From: Streptomyces sp. NBC_00582
Lineage (GTDB): Bacteria; Actinomycetota; Actinomycetes; Streptomycetales; Streptomycetaceae
Reading direction: 5' to 3'
Length of the DNA stretch: 64,000 nucleotides
Assembly: GCF_036345155.1 (NCBI RefSeq)
Contig: NZ_CP107772.1
Location: 9,424,001 to 9,488,000, forward strand
The notes under the pieces were generated by a model. That model did no database searches and was not told the origin of the DNA. It worked only from the letters and a program-made list of their open reading frames with translations. The position numbers and the translations under genes are program-made. Within the stretch, counting starts at the first letter, position 1. Each line of letters begins with the position of its first letter. Shown here piece after piece: positions 26,981 to 35,111 of this stretch.

Positions 26981-28714
26981 GTGAGAACGACAAGAAGCAC
27001 GACACGAGGCACCACAGGAAGCACGACCCGTATCGCGACGCGCCGCCCGCCGGGCCCTACGACCGACGGCCCGCCCCGGAAGCACCCCTTCGCCACCCTC
27101 CTGACCAGGCTCGCCGTCCTTCTCGGCCTGCTCGCCCTGGGCGTCCTCGCCCCCTCCCAGGCCCAAGCCCGCCCCGACGACCTCGCGGCCACCGGCCTCC
27201 ACATCGCCAACGGCCGGCTGCTGGAGGCCAACGGGAACGACTTCGTCATGCGTGGCGTCAATCACGCCCACACCTGGTACCCCGGCGAGCTCCAGTCGCT
27301 GGCCGACATCAAGGCGCTGGGCGCCAACACCGTCCGAGTGGTCCTCGCCGACGGCCATCGCTGGAGCGCCAACAGCGCCTCGGACGTGGCGAACGTGATC
27401 GCCCAGTGCAAGGCCAACCGTCTCATCTGCGTCCTGGAGGTGCACGACACCACCGGCTACGGCGAGGACTCCGCGGCCGGCACCCTCGACCAGGCCGCCG
27501 ACTACTGGATCGGTCTGAAGGACGTCCTGGCCGGCCAGGAGAACCACGTCGTCATCAACATCGGCAACGAGCCCTGGGGCAACACCGGTCCCGACGGCTG
27601 GACCGCCCCCACCATCGCCGCGGTCAAGAAGCTGCGCGACGCCGGCTTCCAGCACACGATCATGGTGGACGCGCCCAACTGGGGCCAGGACTGGCAGGGC
27701 GTGATGCGCGCCAACGCCCAGTCCGTGTACGCCGCCGACACCACCGGCAACCTGATCTTCTCGATCCACATGTACAGCGTGTTCGACACCGCGGCGGAGA
27801 TCACCGACTACCTCAACGCCTTCGTCAACGCCAAACTGCCCCTGCTCATCGGCGAGTTCGGCGGTCCGGCCGACCAGTGGGGCGACCCCGACGAGGACAC
27901 CATGATGGCCACCGCCCAGCAGTTGAAGCTGGGCTACCTCGCCTGGTCCTGGAGCGGCAACACCGACCCGATCCTCGACCTGGCGACCGACTTCGACCCC
28001 GCCCGGCTCAGTTCCTGGGGCCGGCGCGTCTTCAACGGCGTCAACGGCATCGCCCAGACCGCGAAGGAGGCCACGGTCTACGGCGGCGGCACCCCGGGCG
28101 ACACCCAGGCGCCGACCACCCCGGGCACCCCGACGGCCTCCGCGGTGACCGCCACGTCCGCGACCCTCACCTGGACGGCCGCGACCGACAACGTCGGCGT
28201 CACCGGGTACGACATCGTCCGCGTCAGCGGCGGCACCGAGTCCGCCGTCGCCGCCTCCAGCAGCAACGGCGTGACCGTGACGGGCCTCGGCGCCAGCACG
28301 TCGTACACGTTCGCCGTCTACGCCAGGGACGCGGCCGGCAACCGCTCGGCCCGCTCCGGCACGGTCGCCGTGACGACCGCCGCCGCTCCCGCCACGCCCT
28401 GCTCCGTCCGCTACCGCGCCGTGGGCGAATGGCCGGGCGGCTTCCAGGGGGAGATCGTCCTGGGCAACCCGGGCGGCGCCGCGATCAACGGCTGGAAGCT
28501 CGTCTTCACCTTCGCCGACGGGCAGACGGTCACCACCATGTGGGGCGGTACGCCGACCCAGAGCGGCGGCACGGTGACCGTCGCCCCCGCGTCGTACACC
28601 TCCACCATCCCCGCCGGCGGCTCGGTCACCGTCGGCTTCATCGGCGGCAAGGGCAGCACGAACACCGCCCCGACCGCCTTCACCCTCAACGGCACCACCT
28701 GCACGACCACCTGA
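26981..28714 (+). CDS. Secreted GH5 beta-mannanase with FnIII and CBM2 domains
   Basis: The 577-aa protein (GTG start, GGAG 5-8 nt upstream) has a long Arg/Thr-rich N-region and a hydrophobic signal segment ending near AQA (residue about 63). Residues about 68-365 are a GH5 barrel: VMRGVNHAHTWYP, the acid/base Glu197 in INIGNEPWG, HMYSV, and the nucleophile in LIGEFGGP. The sequence context matches Streptomyces mannan endo-1,4-beta-mannosidases more than cellulases. Residues about 372-465 are a fibronectin III domain and 475-577 a family 2 carbohydrate-binding module. The enzyme would cut mannan while held on cellulose-containing plant wall. A CebR-type operator upstream suggests induction by cello-oligosaccharides. 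Confidence 0.92.
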   Translation: MRTTRSTTRGTTGSTTRIATRRPPGPTTDGPPRKHPFATLLTRLAVLLGLLALGVLAPSQAQARPDDLAATGLHIANGRLLEANGNDFVMRGVNHAHTWYPGELQSLADIKALGANTVRVVLADGHRWSANSASDVANVIAQCKANRLICVLEVHDTTGYGEDSAAGTLDQAADYWIGLKDVLAGQENHVVINIGNEPWGNTGPDGWTAPTIAAVKKLRDAGFQHTIMVDAPNWGQDWQGVMRANAQSVYAADTTGNLIFSIHMYSVFDTAAEITDYLNAFVNAKLPLLIGEFGGPADQWGDPDEDTMMATAQQLKLGYLAWSWSGNTDPILDLATDFDPARLSSWGRRVFNGVNGIAQTAKEATVYGGGTPGDTQAPTTPGTPTASAVTATSATLTWTAATDNVGVTGYDIVRVSGGTESAVAASSSNGVTVTGLGASTSYTFAVYARDAAGNRSARSGTVAVTTAAAPATPCSVRYRAVGEWPGGFQGEIVLGNPGGAAINGWKLVFTFADGQTVTTMWGGTPTQSGGTVTVAPASYTSTIPAGGSVTVGFIGGKGSTNTAPTAFTLNGTTCTTT

Positions 28715-28731
28715 CGTGCCACTTCTCCGGC

Positions 28732-28765
28732 GCGGCCGGCCGACGCCCTATCGTCGGCCGGCCGC
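28732..28765 (+). terminator. Hairpin terminator after mannanase
   Basis: A perfect 14-bp stem, GCGGCCGGCCGACG (28732-28745) with CGTCGGCCGGCCGC (28752-28765), closes a 6-nt loop 17 bp after the mannanase stop. No T tract follows, which is usual in Streptomyces. Confidence 0.8.
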
Positions 28766-28948
28766 CCCCCGTAACCCCGCAGGGAAAAAGCGTTTGCCCC
28801 GGGCGCGCCCACTCCGTACGGTCGCAGCACTCTTACGCACCACGCTCTCTCGAACGAACGCCGCAGAACGGGAGCAGGCCCGCGCACCGCGCGCGGAGCC
28901 AGGAGGGGCGGCAGTTCTGTCCGTATGCCCTCCTCAAGGACTGCTCTC

Positions 28949-29800
28949 ATGAAGATCGGCCTCGGCCTTCCCATCGACGACCCCGCCCTCCTCCTGGCCT
29001 GGGCGCGGCGCGCCGACGCGGGCCCGTTCAGCACGCTCGGCCTGCTCGACCGGCTCGTGTTCGACAACCCCGAGCCCCTGGTCACCCTCGCCGCCCTCGC
29101 CGGCGCCACCTCACGCATCCGCATCCAGACCGAGGTGCTCATCGCGCCCCTCCACCGCACCGCGCTGCTCGCCAAGCAGACCGCGACCCTCGACCGCGTC
29201 TCCGGCGGCCGGTTCACCCTCGGCATCGGCGTCGGCGGCCGCGAGGACGACTTCCTCGCCGCCGGCGTCGATCCGCGCGGCCGCGGCCGCCGTCTCGACG
29301 AGCAGATGGCCCTGCTGCGCCGCCTCTGGGCCGGTGAGCCCCACGGGGAGGGTGTCAGGCCCGTCGGACCCTCGCCCCTCACCCCGGGCGGCCCCGAAGT
29401 ACTCTTCGGGGGCTTCGCGCCCGCCGCCCTGGAACGGGTGGGCCGCTTCGGCGACGGCTTCCTCGGCGCCGCCCTGCCCCCGCAGCACCTCGACGGCCTC
29501 TTCCGCGAGGTGGAGAACGCCTGGGAGAAGTACGACCGCCCCGGCCGGCCCCGGCTGGTCGCCCAGATCAGCGTCGCCCTCGGCCCGCAGGACACGGTGG
29601 ACCGGGCCCGGCGCAACCTCCTCGACTACTACGCCTTCACCGGCCGCGCCGCCTACATGGCCGACGGACTGCTCACCACCCCGCGGACGATCGGCGCGGC
29701 CGTCGCCGCCCTCGCCGGCATCGGCGCCGACGAGGTCGTCCTGTACTGCTGGGCCCCGGACCCCGCACAGGTGGACCGGCTGGCCGAGGTGGTGTTCTAG
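28949..29800 (+). CDS. LLM-class flavin-dependent oxidoreductase
   Basis: The 283-aa protein has the luciferase-like TIM-barrel pattern: MKIGLGLPI at the start, ATLDRVSGGRFTLGIGVGG (phosphate-binding region for FMN or F420) and PEVLFGGFAPAALERVGRFGDGF. It probably oxidises or reduces a small organic substrate using FMNH2 or F420H2; the cofactor cannot be decided here. ATG 28949 follows AAGGA by 8 nt; an upstream ATG at 28925 would add 8 residues. It lies 59 bp before a MarR regulator. Confidence 0.87.
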   Translation: MKIGLGLPIDDPALLLAWARRADAGPFSTLGLLDRLVFDNPEPLVTLAALAGATSRIRIQTEVLIAPLHRTALLAKQTATLDRVSGGRFTLGIGVGGREDDFLAAGVDPRGRGRRLDEQMALLRRLWAGEPHGEGVRPVGPSPLTPGGPEVLFGGFAPAALERVGRFGDGFLGAALPPQHLDGLFREVENAWEKYDRPGRPRLVAQISVALGPQDTVDRARRNLLDYYAFTGRAAYMADGLLTTPRTIGAAVAALAGIGADEVVLYCWAPDPAQVDRLAEVVF

Positions 29801-29817
29801 GCCCGGGCGGGGCTGTA

Positions 29818-29831
29818 TTTGATATTTCAAA
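29818..29831. promoter_or_regulatory. Candidate MarR operator
   Basis: TTTGA (29818-29822) and TCAAA (29827-29831) form an inverted repeat around TATT. It lies in the gap before the MarR gene and overlaps the expected -35 position for the TAAAGT box, consistent with autoregulation. Confidence 0.55.
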
Positions 29832-29847
29832 CAAAAGGCGATCCGGG

Positions 29848-29853
29848 TAAAGT
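29848..29853 (+). promoter_or_regulatory. Candidate -10 box of the MarR gene
   Basis: TAAAGT lies 6 nt before ATG 29860, and no ribosome site is visible, suggesting a leaderless transcript. The -35 region would fall in the TTTCAA part of the inverted repeat. Confidence 0.45.
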
Positions 29854-29859
29854 ACGACC

Positions 29860-30366
29860 ATGTCCACGACGCCGCGCTGGCTCAACGCCGAGGAACGACG
29901 GGCCTGGCTGGCCTATGTCGACTTCTCCACCCTGCTGGCCGACTACCTCAACCGGCAGCTGCGGCGCGACGCCGGGATGACCCACTCCGACTACAGCCTG
30001 CTCGCCTACCTCTCCATGGCCCCCGACAACACCCTCGGGATGTCCGAACTGGCCCAGGAGCTGAAGATCACGCGCAGCCGGCTCACCCACGCGGTGAACC
30101 GGCTGCGCGAGGTCGGCCTCGTCGACCGCCGGGAGGACCCCGCCGACGGCCGCGGTCAGCTCGCCTTCCTCACCGAGGAGGGCAAGGCGCTGCTCGTGGA
30201 GGTCGCCCCCGGCCATGTGGAGGCCGTCCGCCGCGCGGTGTTCGACGTGCTCACCCCCGATCAGGTGCGGCAGCTCGCGGAGATCGGCGAGGCCATCAGC
30301 GACGGTCTGCACCGGGCCGAGAGCACCGAGGCCGACCCCGCGGTGCTGCCCTGGCGACGCCGCTGA
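29860..30366 (+). CDS. MarR family transcriptional regulator
   Basis: The 168-aa protein has a winged helix-turn-helix (MSELAQELKITRSRLTHAVNRLREVGLVDRRED) preceded by helices that form the dimer interface, with the RGQLAFLTEEGKALL wing. MarR proteins usually repress nearby genes and respond to phenolics or oxidants. The inverted repeat TTTGA-N4-TCAAA just upstream is a likely self-operator. The LLM oxidoreductase upstream is the nearest possible target but lies on the same strand, ahead of the operator. Confidence 0.9.
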   Translation: MSTTPRWLNAEERRAWLAYVDFSTLLADYLNRQLRRDAGMTHSDYSLLAYLSMAPDNTLGMSELAQELKITRSRLTHAVNRLREVGLVDRREDPADGRGQLAFLTEEGKALLVEVAPGHVEAVRRAVFDVLTPDQVRQLAEIGEAISDGLHRAESTEADPAVLPWRRR

Positions 30367-30532
30367 GCCGGGCGCCCGCCTCACCCGCGACACCTGTCCC
30401 GGCGCTTCATTCGGGCCGGCGCCGAGAAGAACCGGCCCGACATCGAGAAGAACCGGCCCGGCGCGCGTACCTGGAGGTACGGGGCTGCCCGCCCCCCTTC
30501 GCAACACGCCACCGATCCAAGGGACGTACCTC

Positions 30533-31972
30533 GTGAACGCAACCGCCGCCATCGGCGTCACCGGCCTCGGCGTGATGGGCCGCAACCTCGCGCGCAACTT
30601 CGCCCGCAACGGCTACACCGTCGCCGTCCACAACCGCACCGTCGGCCGTACCCGCGCGCTCGTCGAGGAGTTCGGTCACGAGGGCACCTTCGTCCCCGCC
30701 GAGTCGGCCGAGGACTTCGTGGCCGCGCTGGAACGCCCCCGCCGTCTGATGATCATGGTGCAGGCGGGTGCCGTCACGGACGCCGTCATCGACGAGTTCG
30801 CCCCGCTCCTGGAGCCCGGCGACATGATCATCGACGGTGGCAACGCCCACTTCGCCGACACCCGCCGCCGTGAGGCCGCCCTGCGCGACAAGGGCATCCA
30901 CTTCGTCGGCACCGGCGTATCCGGCGGCGAGGAGGGCGCCCTGCTCGGGCCGTCCATCATGGTCGGCGGTTCGAGTGAGTCGTACGACGTCCTCGGTCCG
31001 ATGTTCGAGTCCATCAGCGCGAAGATCGACGGCGAGCCCTGCGCCACCCACGTCGGCACCGACGGCGCCGGACACTTCGTCAAGATGGTCCACAACGGCA
31101 TCGAGTACGCCGACATGCAGCTCATCGCCGAGGCGTACGACCTGCTGCGCCAGGTCGCCGGCTACACCCCCTCCGAGATCGCCGACGTCTTCCGCACCTG
31201 GAACGAGGGCCGCCTCGGCTCCTACCTGATCGAGATCACCGCCGAGGTCCTCGCCCACACCGACGCCACCACCGGCCTCGCGTTCGTCGACATCGTCACC
31301 GACGCCGCCGGCCAGAAGGGCACCGGCCGCTGGACCGTGCAGACCGCCCTGGACCTGGGCTCCCCGGTCACCGCCATCGCCCAGGCCACGTTCGCCCGCG
31401 CCGCCTCCGGCCAGCGCGAACTGCGCGCCGCCTACGCCGGGCTGCCCGGCGGCACCACCCCCGCGCTCAGCCGCACCGAGGCCGCCCGCTTCACCTCCCA
31501 GGTCGAACACGCCCTGTACGCCTCCAAGGTCATCGCCTACGACCAGGGCTGGAAGATGATCCAGGACGCGGCCGCCGAGTACGGCTGGAAGATCGACCTG
31601 GGCGCGGTCGCCAAGATCTGGCGCGGCGGCTGCATCATCCGCGCCTCCTTCCTCGACCGCATCCGCGCCGCGTACGCCGCCGACTCCGAACTGGTCAGCC
31701 TCCTCGGCGAGATGGAGTTCGCCATGGAGATCACCGACGCGCAGGTGCCGTGGCGGGAGACGGTCGCCTCCGCCGCCCGCCGGGGCATCCCCGTCCCCGC
31801 CTTCTCGGCGGCGCTCGCCCACTACGACACCCTGCGCGCGGGCCGGCTGCCGGCCGCCCTGCTCCAGGGCCAGCGCGACTACTTCGGCGCGCACACCTAC
31901 GGCCGTACCGACCGCCCCGGCGCCTTCCACACCCACTGGGCGCAGCCGGGCCGTCCGGAGACGTCGGCCTGA
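30533..31972 (+). CDS. gnd: NADP-dependent 6-phosphogluconate dehydrogenase
   Basis: The 479-aa protein oxidatively decarboxylates 6-phosphogluconate to ribulose-5-phosphate in the pentose phosphate pathway. It has the Rossmann loop GVTGLGVMGRNLARN, the NRT cofactor segment, DGGNAHFADT, GTGVSGGEEGALLGPSIMVGG, the catalytic KMVHNGIEYADMQ and GTGRWTVQTALDLG. Length is normal for the long NADP form. GTG 30533 has AAGGGA upstream. It stands alone, with a hairpin downstream. Confidence 0.95.
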   Translation: MNATAAIGVTGLGVMGRNLARNFARNGYTVAVHNRTVGRTRALVEEFGHEGTFVPAESAEDFVAALERPRRLMIMVQAGAVTDAVIDEFAPLLEPGDMIIDGGNAHFADTRRREAALRDKGIHFVGTGVSGGEEGALLGPSIMVGGSSESYDVLGPMFESISAKIDGEPCATHVGTDGAGHFVKMVHNGIEYADMQLIAEAYDLLRQVAGYTPSEIADVFRTWNEGRLGSYLIEITAEVLAHTDATTGLAFVDIVTDAAGQKGTGRWTVQTALDLGSPVTAIAQATFARAASGQRELRAAYAGLPGGTTPALSRTEAARFTSQVEHALYASKVIAYDQGWKMIQDAAAEYGWKIDLGAVAKIWRGGCIIRASFLDRIRAAYAADSELVSLLGEMEFAMEITDAQVPWRETVASAARRGIPVPAFSAALAHYDTLRAGRLPAALLQGQRDYFGAHTYGRTDRPGAFHTHWAQPGRPETSA

Positions 31973-31990
31973 GCCCGGTTCGGCGGAGTG

Positions 31991-32016
31991 AGCGGCCCGC
32001 GCCGCAGCGGGCCGCT
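31991..32016. terminator. Bidirectional hairpin terminator
   Basis: AGCGGCCCGC (31991-32000) pairs perfectly with GCGGGCCGCT (32007-32016) around a 6-nt loop, between gnd and the convergent LacI gene. Confidence 0.75.
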
Positions 32017-32045
32017 TCGATGCGTCCCGGAGCGGGGCGGGCCGC

Positions 32046-33161
32046 TCAGCTCCGGGACGCCGCCGACTGGCGGATCACCAGCTGCGTGCTCAGCACCACA
32101 TGGTCGTCCCCGGACACCCGCTCCTCCCGCTCCAGCGCCAGCCGCACGGCCGACCTGCCGAGGTCCTCGTACGGGACGCGGACGGTGGTCAGGGCGGGGG
32201 TGAGGTCCGCCGCGAAGGGCACGTCGTCGTAGCCGACCAGGGAGACGTCGTCCGGGACGCTCAGCCCGGCCTCGCGCAGCGCCGCCAGCGCGCCGAGGGC
32301 CACCATGTCGGTGCCGGCGAAGACGGCCGTGAACCCCAGCCCCGCGCGCAGGGCGTCACGGGTGCGCAGATAGCCGGAGGTGCGGGTGTACGGACCCGGG
32401 ACGTCCAGTTCCTCCTCGTACGGCACCCCGTGCGCACGCAGGGCGTCCAGGTGCCCGGACCGGCGCTGCTGGGCGGTGGCGAACCGGGCCTCGCCGCCCA
32501 GGAACAGGACGCGGCGGTGCCCCGCGGTGAGCAGATGGGTGGCGGCCTGGAAGGCCCCGCCGCGGTTGTCGTACTCGATCACCGTGACCGGTACGTCGGC
32601 CGGCAGCGGCGGTCGGCCCACCAGGACCAGCCGGGAGCCCGCCGAGGCCAGGCCGTTCGCGTAGCCGGCCATCCGCTCGTGGTAGGCGTCGTCGATCTCC
32701 GCGCCGCCGACGAGCACCACCGCGGCGGCGTGCTGTTCGCGCATGAGCTGGACGAGGTCGTTCTCGCGGCCCGGATCGCCGTGTGTGGCACAGACCAGGC
32801 TCAGCCGGCCCCGCAGCGCCGCCTCCTGCTCCACACCGGCCGCCACATGGGCGAGGGACGGGCCGGTGATGTCGTGGAGGACCAGCGCGACCGGGCCGGC
32901 GACCTTGCCCGAGAGCGCCTTGGCGTGCACGTTCACCACGTAGTGGAGCGCGTCGACCGCGGCCGTCACCCGGGCCCGGGTGGCCTCGGACACCGGGTAG
33001 TTCCCGGCCAGCGTCCGGGACACGGTGGCAACCGACACGCCCGCCCTGGCCGCGACGTCGCGGATGGTGGCGGGCTTGTCCCGGCCCGCGGTGCCGCGCC
33101 GCCGCCTGCCCCCGCCCACGGGCCGGCGGCCCGCGCTGTCTCCGGTGGTGTGATCCGTCAC
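32046..33161 (-). CDS. LacI family transcriptional regulator
   Basis: The 371-aa protein has a LacI helix-turn-helix (ATIRDVAARAGVSVATVSRTLAG, residues about 31-53) after a Gly/Arg-rich N-terminal extension, and a periplasmic-binding-protein-like sugar domain ending with VSLVGYDDVPFAADLTPALTTVRVPYEDLG. It probably represses a carbohydrate gene set, but none is adjacent; gnd is convergent and the divergent gene is a VOC protein. The GTG start has a TAACGT box 6 nt upstream, so the mRNA may be leaderless. Confidence 0.9.
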   Translation of the reverse strand: MTDHTTGDSAGRRPVGGGRRRRGTAGRDKPATIRDVAARAGVSVATVSRTLAGNYPVSEATRARVTAAVDALHYVVNVHAKALSGKVAGPVALVLHDITGPSLAHVAAGVEQEAALRGRLSLVCATHGDPGRENDLVQLMREQHAAAVVLVGGAEIDDAYHERMAGYANGLASAGSRLVLVGRPPLPADVPVTVIEYDNRGGAFQAATHLLTAGHRRVLFLGGEARFATAQQRRSGHLDALRAHGVPYEEELDVPGPYTRTSGYLRTRDALRAGLGFTAVFAGTDMVALGALAALREAGLSVPDDVSLVGYDDVPFAADLTPALTTVRVPYEDLGRSAVRLALEREERVSGDDHVVLSTQLVIRQSAASRS

Positions 33162-33167
33162 GGCTTG

Positions 33168-33173
33168 ACGTTA
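33168..33173 (-). promoter_or_regulatory. Candidate -10 box of the LacI gene
   Basis: On the minus strand TAACGT is followed by CAAGCC and then the GTG start at 33161, the spacing of a leaderless transcript. No ribosome site is seen. Confidence 0.4.
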
Positions 33174-33216
33174 CTGCATCCGAGGCCCTGGCCCGACCAT
33201 TCGATCGCCCTACTAT

Positions 33217-33233
33217 TCAAATTTGACTAGACT
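33217..33233. promoter_or_regulatory. Palindrome and candidate -10 box before the VOC gene
   Basis: TCAAATTTGA (33217-33226) is a perfect 10-bp palindrome in an AT-rich island between divergent LacI and VOC genes. TAGACT (33228-33233) lies 7 nt before ATG 33241 and could be the -10 box of a leaderless mRNA. Operator function is inferred. Confidence 0.4.
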
Positions 33234-33240
33234 GCGGGCC

Positions 33241-33942
33241 ATGGGCGAGACGACGATTCCGATCCTTCCGTGCCGGACCCTCCCGCCGGTCCTCGACTTC
33301 TACACCGCCCTCGGCTTCGAGGTGACCTTCCAGCAGGTGAGCCCCAACCCCTACGCCGTCGTGGAACGCGGCGGCATCCAGCTGCACTTCTTCGCGATGA
33401 AGCAGCACGAACCGACCGCCTCGTTCAGCACGTGCCTCATCCGCACGGACGACGTCGACGGGCTGTACGAGGCCTTCCGCGCCCGGCTCAGGGAGGCCTA
33501 CGGGCGCGTCCCGACCCGGGGGCTGCCCCGCATCGGGACGCTGAGGGACACGTCCCACGGGGTGCGGCAGTTCCTCGTCACCGATCCCGGCGGCACCTGT
33601 CTGCGCGTCGGGCAGGAGCTGAGCCGGGAGCATCACCACCGTCCCGCGCCGACGGAGACCTTCGCCCGGGCCCTGCACCACGCGTACCTGTTCGCGGACT
33701 CGAAGGAGGACCCGGAGGCCGCCGCGCGGACCATCGACCGTGTGCTGCGGCTCGAGGACGAGCGGCCCACGCCCGCGCAGTCGGCCCGCCTGCTGGTGCT
33801 GCGCGCGGAGGTCGCCGGGCGGCTCGGTGACGAGGCGACGGTGGCGTCCGCGCTCGACCGGGCCGCCGCCGTCCGTCTCACCACCGGGGAGCGGGAGTCG
33901 GTGCGCGACGACCTGGCGCGGCTGGAGGAACTGCGCCCCTGA
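33241..33942 (+). CDS. VOC-fold protein with C-terminal helical extension
   Basis: The 233-aa protein begins with a glyoxalase/bleomycin-resistance (VOC) domain: IPILPCRTLPPVLDFYTALGF, then RGGIQLHFF, RTDDVDGLYEAFR and QFLVTDPGGTCLRVGQ over residues 1-130. The usual acidic metal ligand at the end of the domain is in a weak context, so it may bind ligand without metal catalysis. Residues about 140-233 are an additional helical region (ARTIDRVLRLEDE, RLLVLRAEVAGRLGDEATV) resembling a TPR-like tail. ATG 33241 was chosen over 33223 because a -10-like box precedes it. Confidence 0.78.
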   Translation: MGETTIPILPCRTLPPVLDFYTALGFEVTFQQVSPNPYAVVERGGIQLHFFAMKQHEPTASFSTCLIRTDDVDGLYEAFRARLREAYGRVPTRGLPRIGTLRDTSHGVRQFLVTDPGGTCLRVGQELSREHHHRPAPTETFARALHHAYLFADSKEDPEAAARTIDRVLRLEDERPTPAQSARLLVLRAEVAGRLGDEATVASALDRAAAVRLTTGERESVRDDLARLEELRP

Positions 33943-33982
33943 CCCCGTCCGCACCGTGTGGCGGGCCGGGGTGCGGACGGGG
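33943..33982. terminator. Hairpin terminator 1 after the VOC gene
   Basis: CCCCGTCCGCACC (33943-33955) pairs with GGTGCGGACGGGG (33970-33982), a perfect 13-bp stem with a 14-nt loop, directly after the VOC stop. Confidence 0.75.
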
Positions 33983-34015
33983 GCCTCACCCGCCTCCCGA
34001 GGGGGCGGGTGAGGC
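33983..34015. terminator. Hairpin terminator 2
   Basis: GCCTCACCCGCC (33983-33994) pairs perfectly with GGCGGGTGAGGC (34004-34015) around a 9-nt loop. It lies next to the stop of the truncated minus-strand gene, whose terminator it may originally have been. Confidence 0.72.
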
Positions 34016-34028
34016 GGGCGAGGCATGC

Positions 34029-34096
34029 TCAGCGGGCGACGGCGGAGGCCGAGAGGAGCGTCGCGGCGGCGAGGCCGCCCCAGAGGGCCGCCGGGC
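34029..34096 (-). pseudogene. C-terminal remnant of a membrane transporter
   Basis: Reading the minus strand to the stop at 34029, the last residues are GPAALWGGLAAATLLSASAVAR, one hydrophobic helix typical of the end of an MFS-type transporter. Upstream in this frame the sequence immediately becomes the antisense of a DUF5937/ArsR regulator gene, so only about 20 residues remain. DUF5937/ArsR regulators are often divergent from MFS exporters, which fits the idea that a deletion removed both 5' ends. The family call rests on one helix and context, so it is tentative. Confidence 0.45.
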
Positions 34097-34097
34097 C

Positions 34098-34811
34098 GTG
34101 GGGTGCGAGCGGGCCCTGGAGCTGGCCCAGGCACGCGGCGCACTCCAGGAGGCGTTCGCGGAGCGGCTCCTCGCGGACCCGGCCGCGGTGCGGGCGCGGG
34201 TGCGCGACACCCTCGAACAGTGCGCCGAGGCGTTCTTCGACGCCGCCTGGACCGGCGTCTCCGTGCGCCTGGCCGCCGACCTGCGTCTGAAGAACGCCGT
34301 GCTGAAGCGCCAGGGCATCGGCGCGGCACTCGCCTCGGTCTCCGGCGCGGTCACCCTGGCACCGGACGGCGACTGCATCGTCGTGGACAAGCTGCAGGAC
34401 AACGCGACCGCCGCCCACGGCACCGGGGTCACCTTCATCCCCAGTGACTTCGGCCGCCCGCACCTGGCGGTGGTCCACGCACCCGGATGGCAGCCGGTGG
34501 TGCAGTACCCCGTGGCCGAGCCGAGTCCGTCGGAACCGGTGTCGCTGGGAACGGTCACCCTCCGGCTGGAGGCACTCGCCCATCCGGTACGGCTGCGGCT
34601 GCTGCGCACCCTGGCCCGCGGCCCGCACACCACCGGCGAGCTGGCCCACGCCTGGGAACTCTCACCCCCGGAGGTCTCCCGGCACCTCGCCGTCCTGCGC
34701 CGCGCGGGCCTGCTCACCACCCGGCGCCACGGCCGCTACGTCCACTACCCGCTCAACGTGCCCGAGACGACGACGCTGGGCACGGACCTGCTGGCGGCCG
34801 TCCTGCGCTGA
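34098..34811 (+). pseudogene. 5'-truncated DUF5937/ArsR-type regulator
   Basis: The open frame gives 237 residues. The C-terminal 85 are an ArsR-type winged helix (LEALAHPVRLRLLRTLARG, SPPEVSRHLAVLRRAGLLTTRRHGRYVHYPL), and the middle resembles DUF5937 (ERALELAQARG, FAERLLADPAAVRARVR, GVTFIPSDFGRPHLAVVHAPGW). Full-length relatives have, from memory, about 100-130 more residues before ERALELAQARG. Here the upstream DNA instead encodes, on the other strand, the tail of a membrane protein. The nominal GTG start (34098) has no ribosome site. It is probably a non-functional fragment, though a shortened protein cannot be ruled out. Confidence 0.65.
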
Positions 34812-35111
34812 GCGGCTGCGGCACGCCCGTGGTCACCGGTCGCGTGTCCCAGGGGCCGCGCCGAGGTCGATCGGTGCGCCGTCGAGGCCCGGCAGGATCA
34901 AGCGGCTGCGCCCGGACCTCGCCCGGCTCCTCGCCACCCCGCGACGGCGCGGAAGGCATCGGGTCGCTCGTGGTACCCCGCGACGCCGCCTTCACCGGCC
35001 GCTGACCACCGGGCCCCGCCGGGAACTCGACCGACCGCGGGGCGGAGTCGGTGCGCACCGAGTGCCGGGCACCCGCCGCGCGCACCGCTCCGTCGAACCT
35101 GCGGCGAGCCG
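34812..35111. other. 300-bp intergenic region with no recognisable gene
   Basis: This stretch separates the truncated regulator from the GAPDH gene, which ends at 35112 on the minus strand. Short open frames cross it on both strands but none has a ribosome site or recognisable product. It includes one short perfect palindrome, TCGGTGCGCACCGA (35049-35062). Confidence 0.6.
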
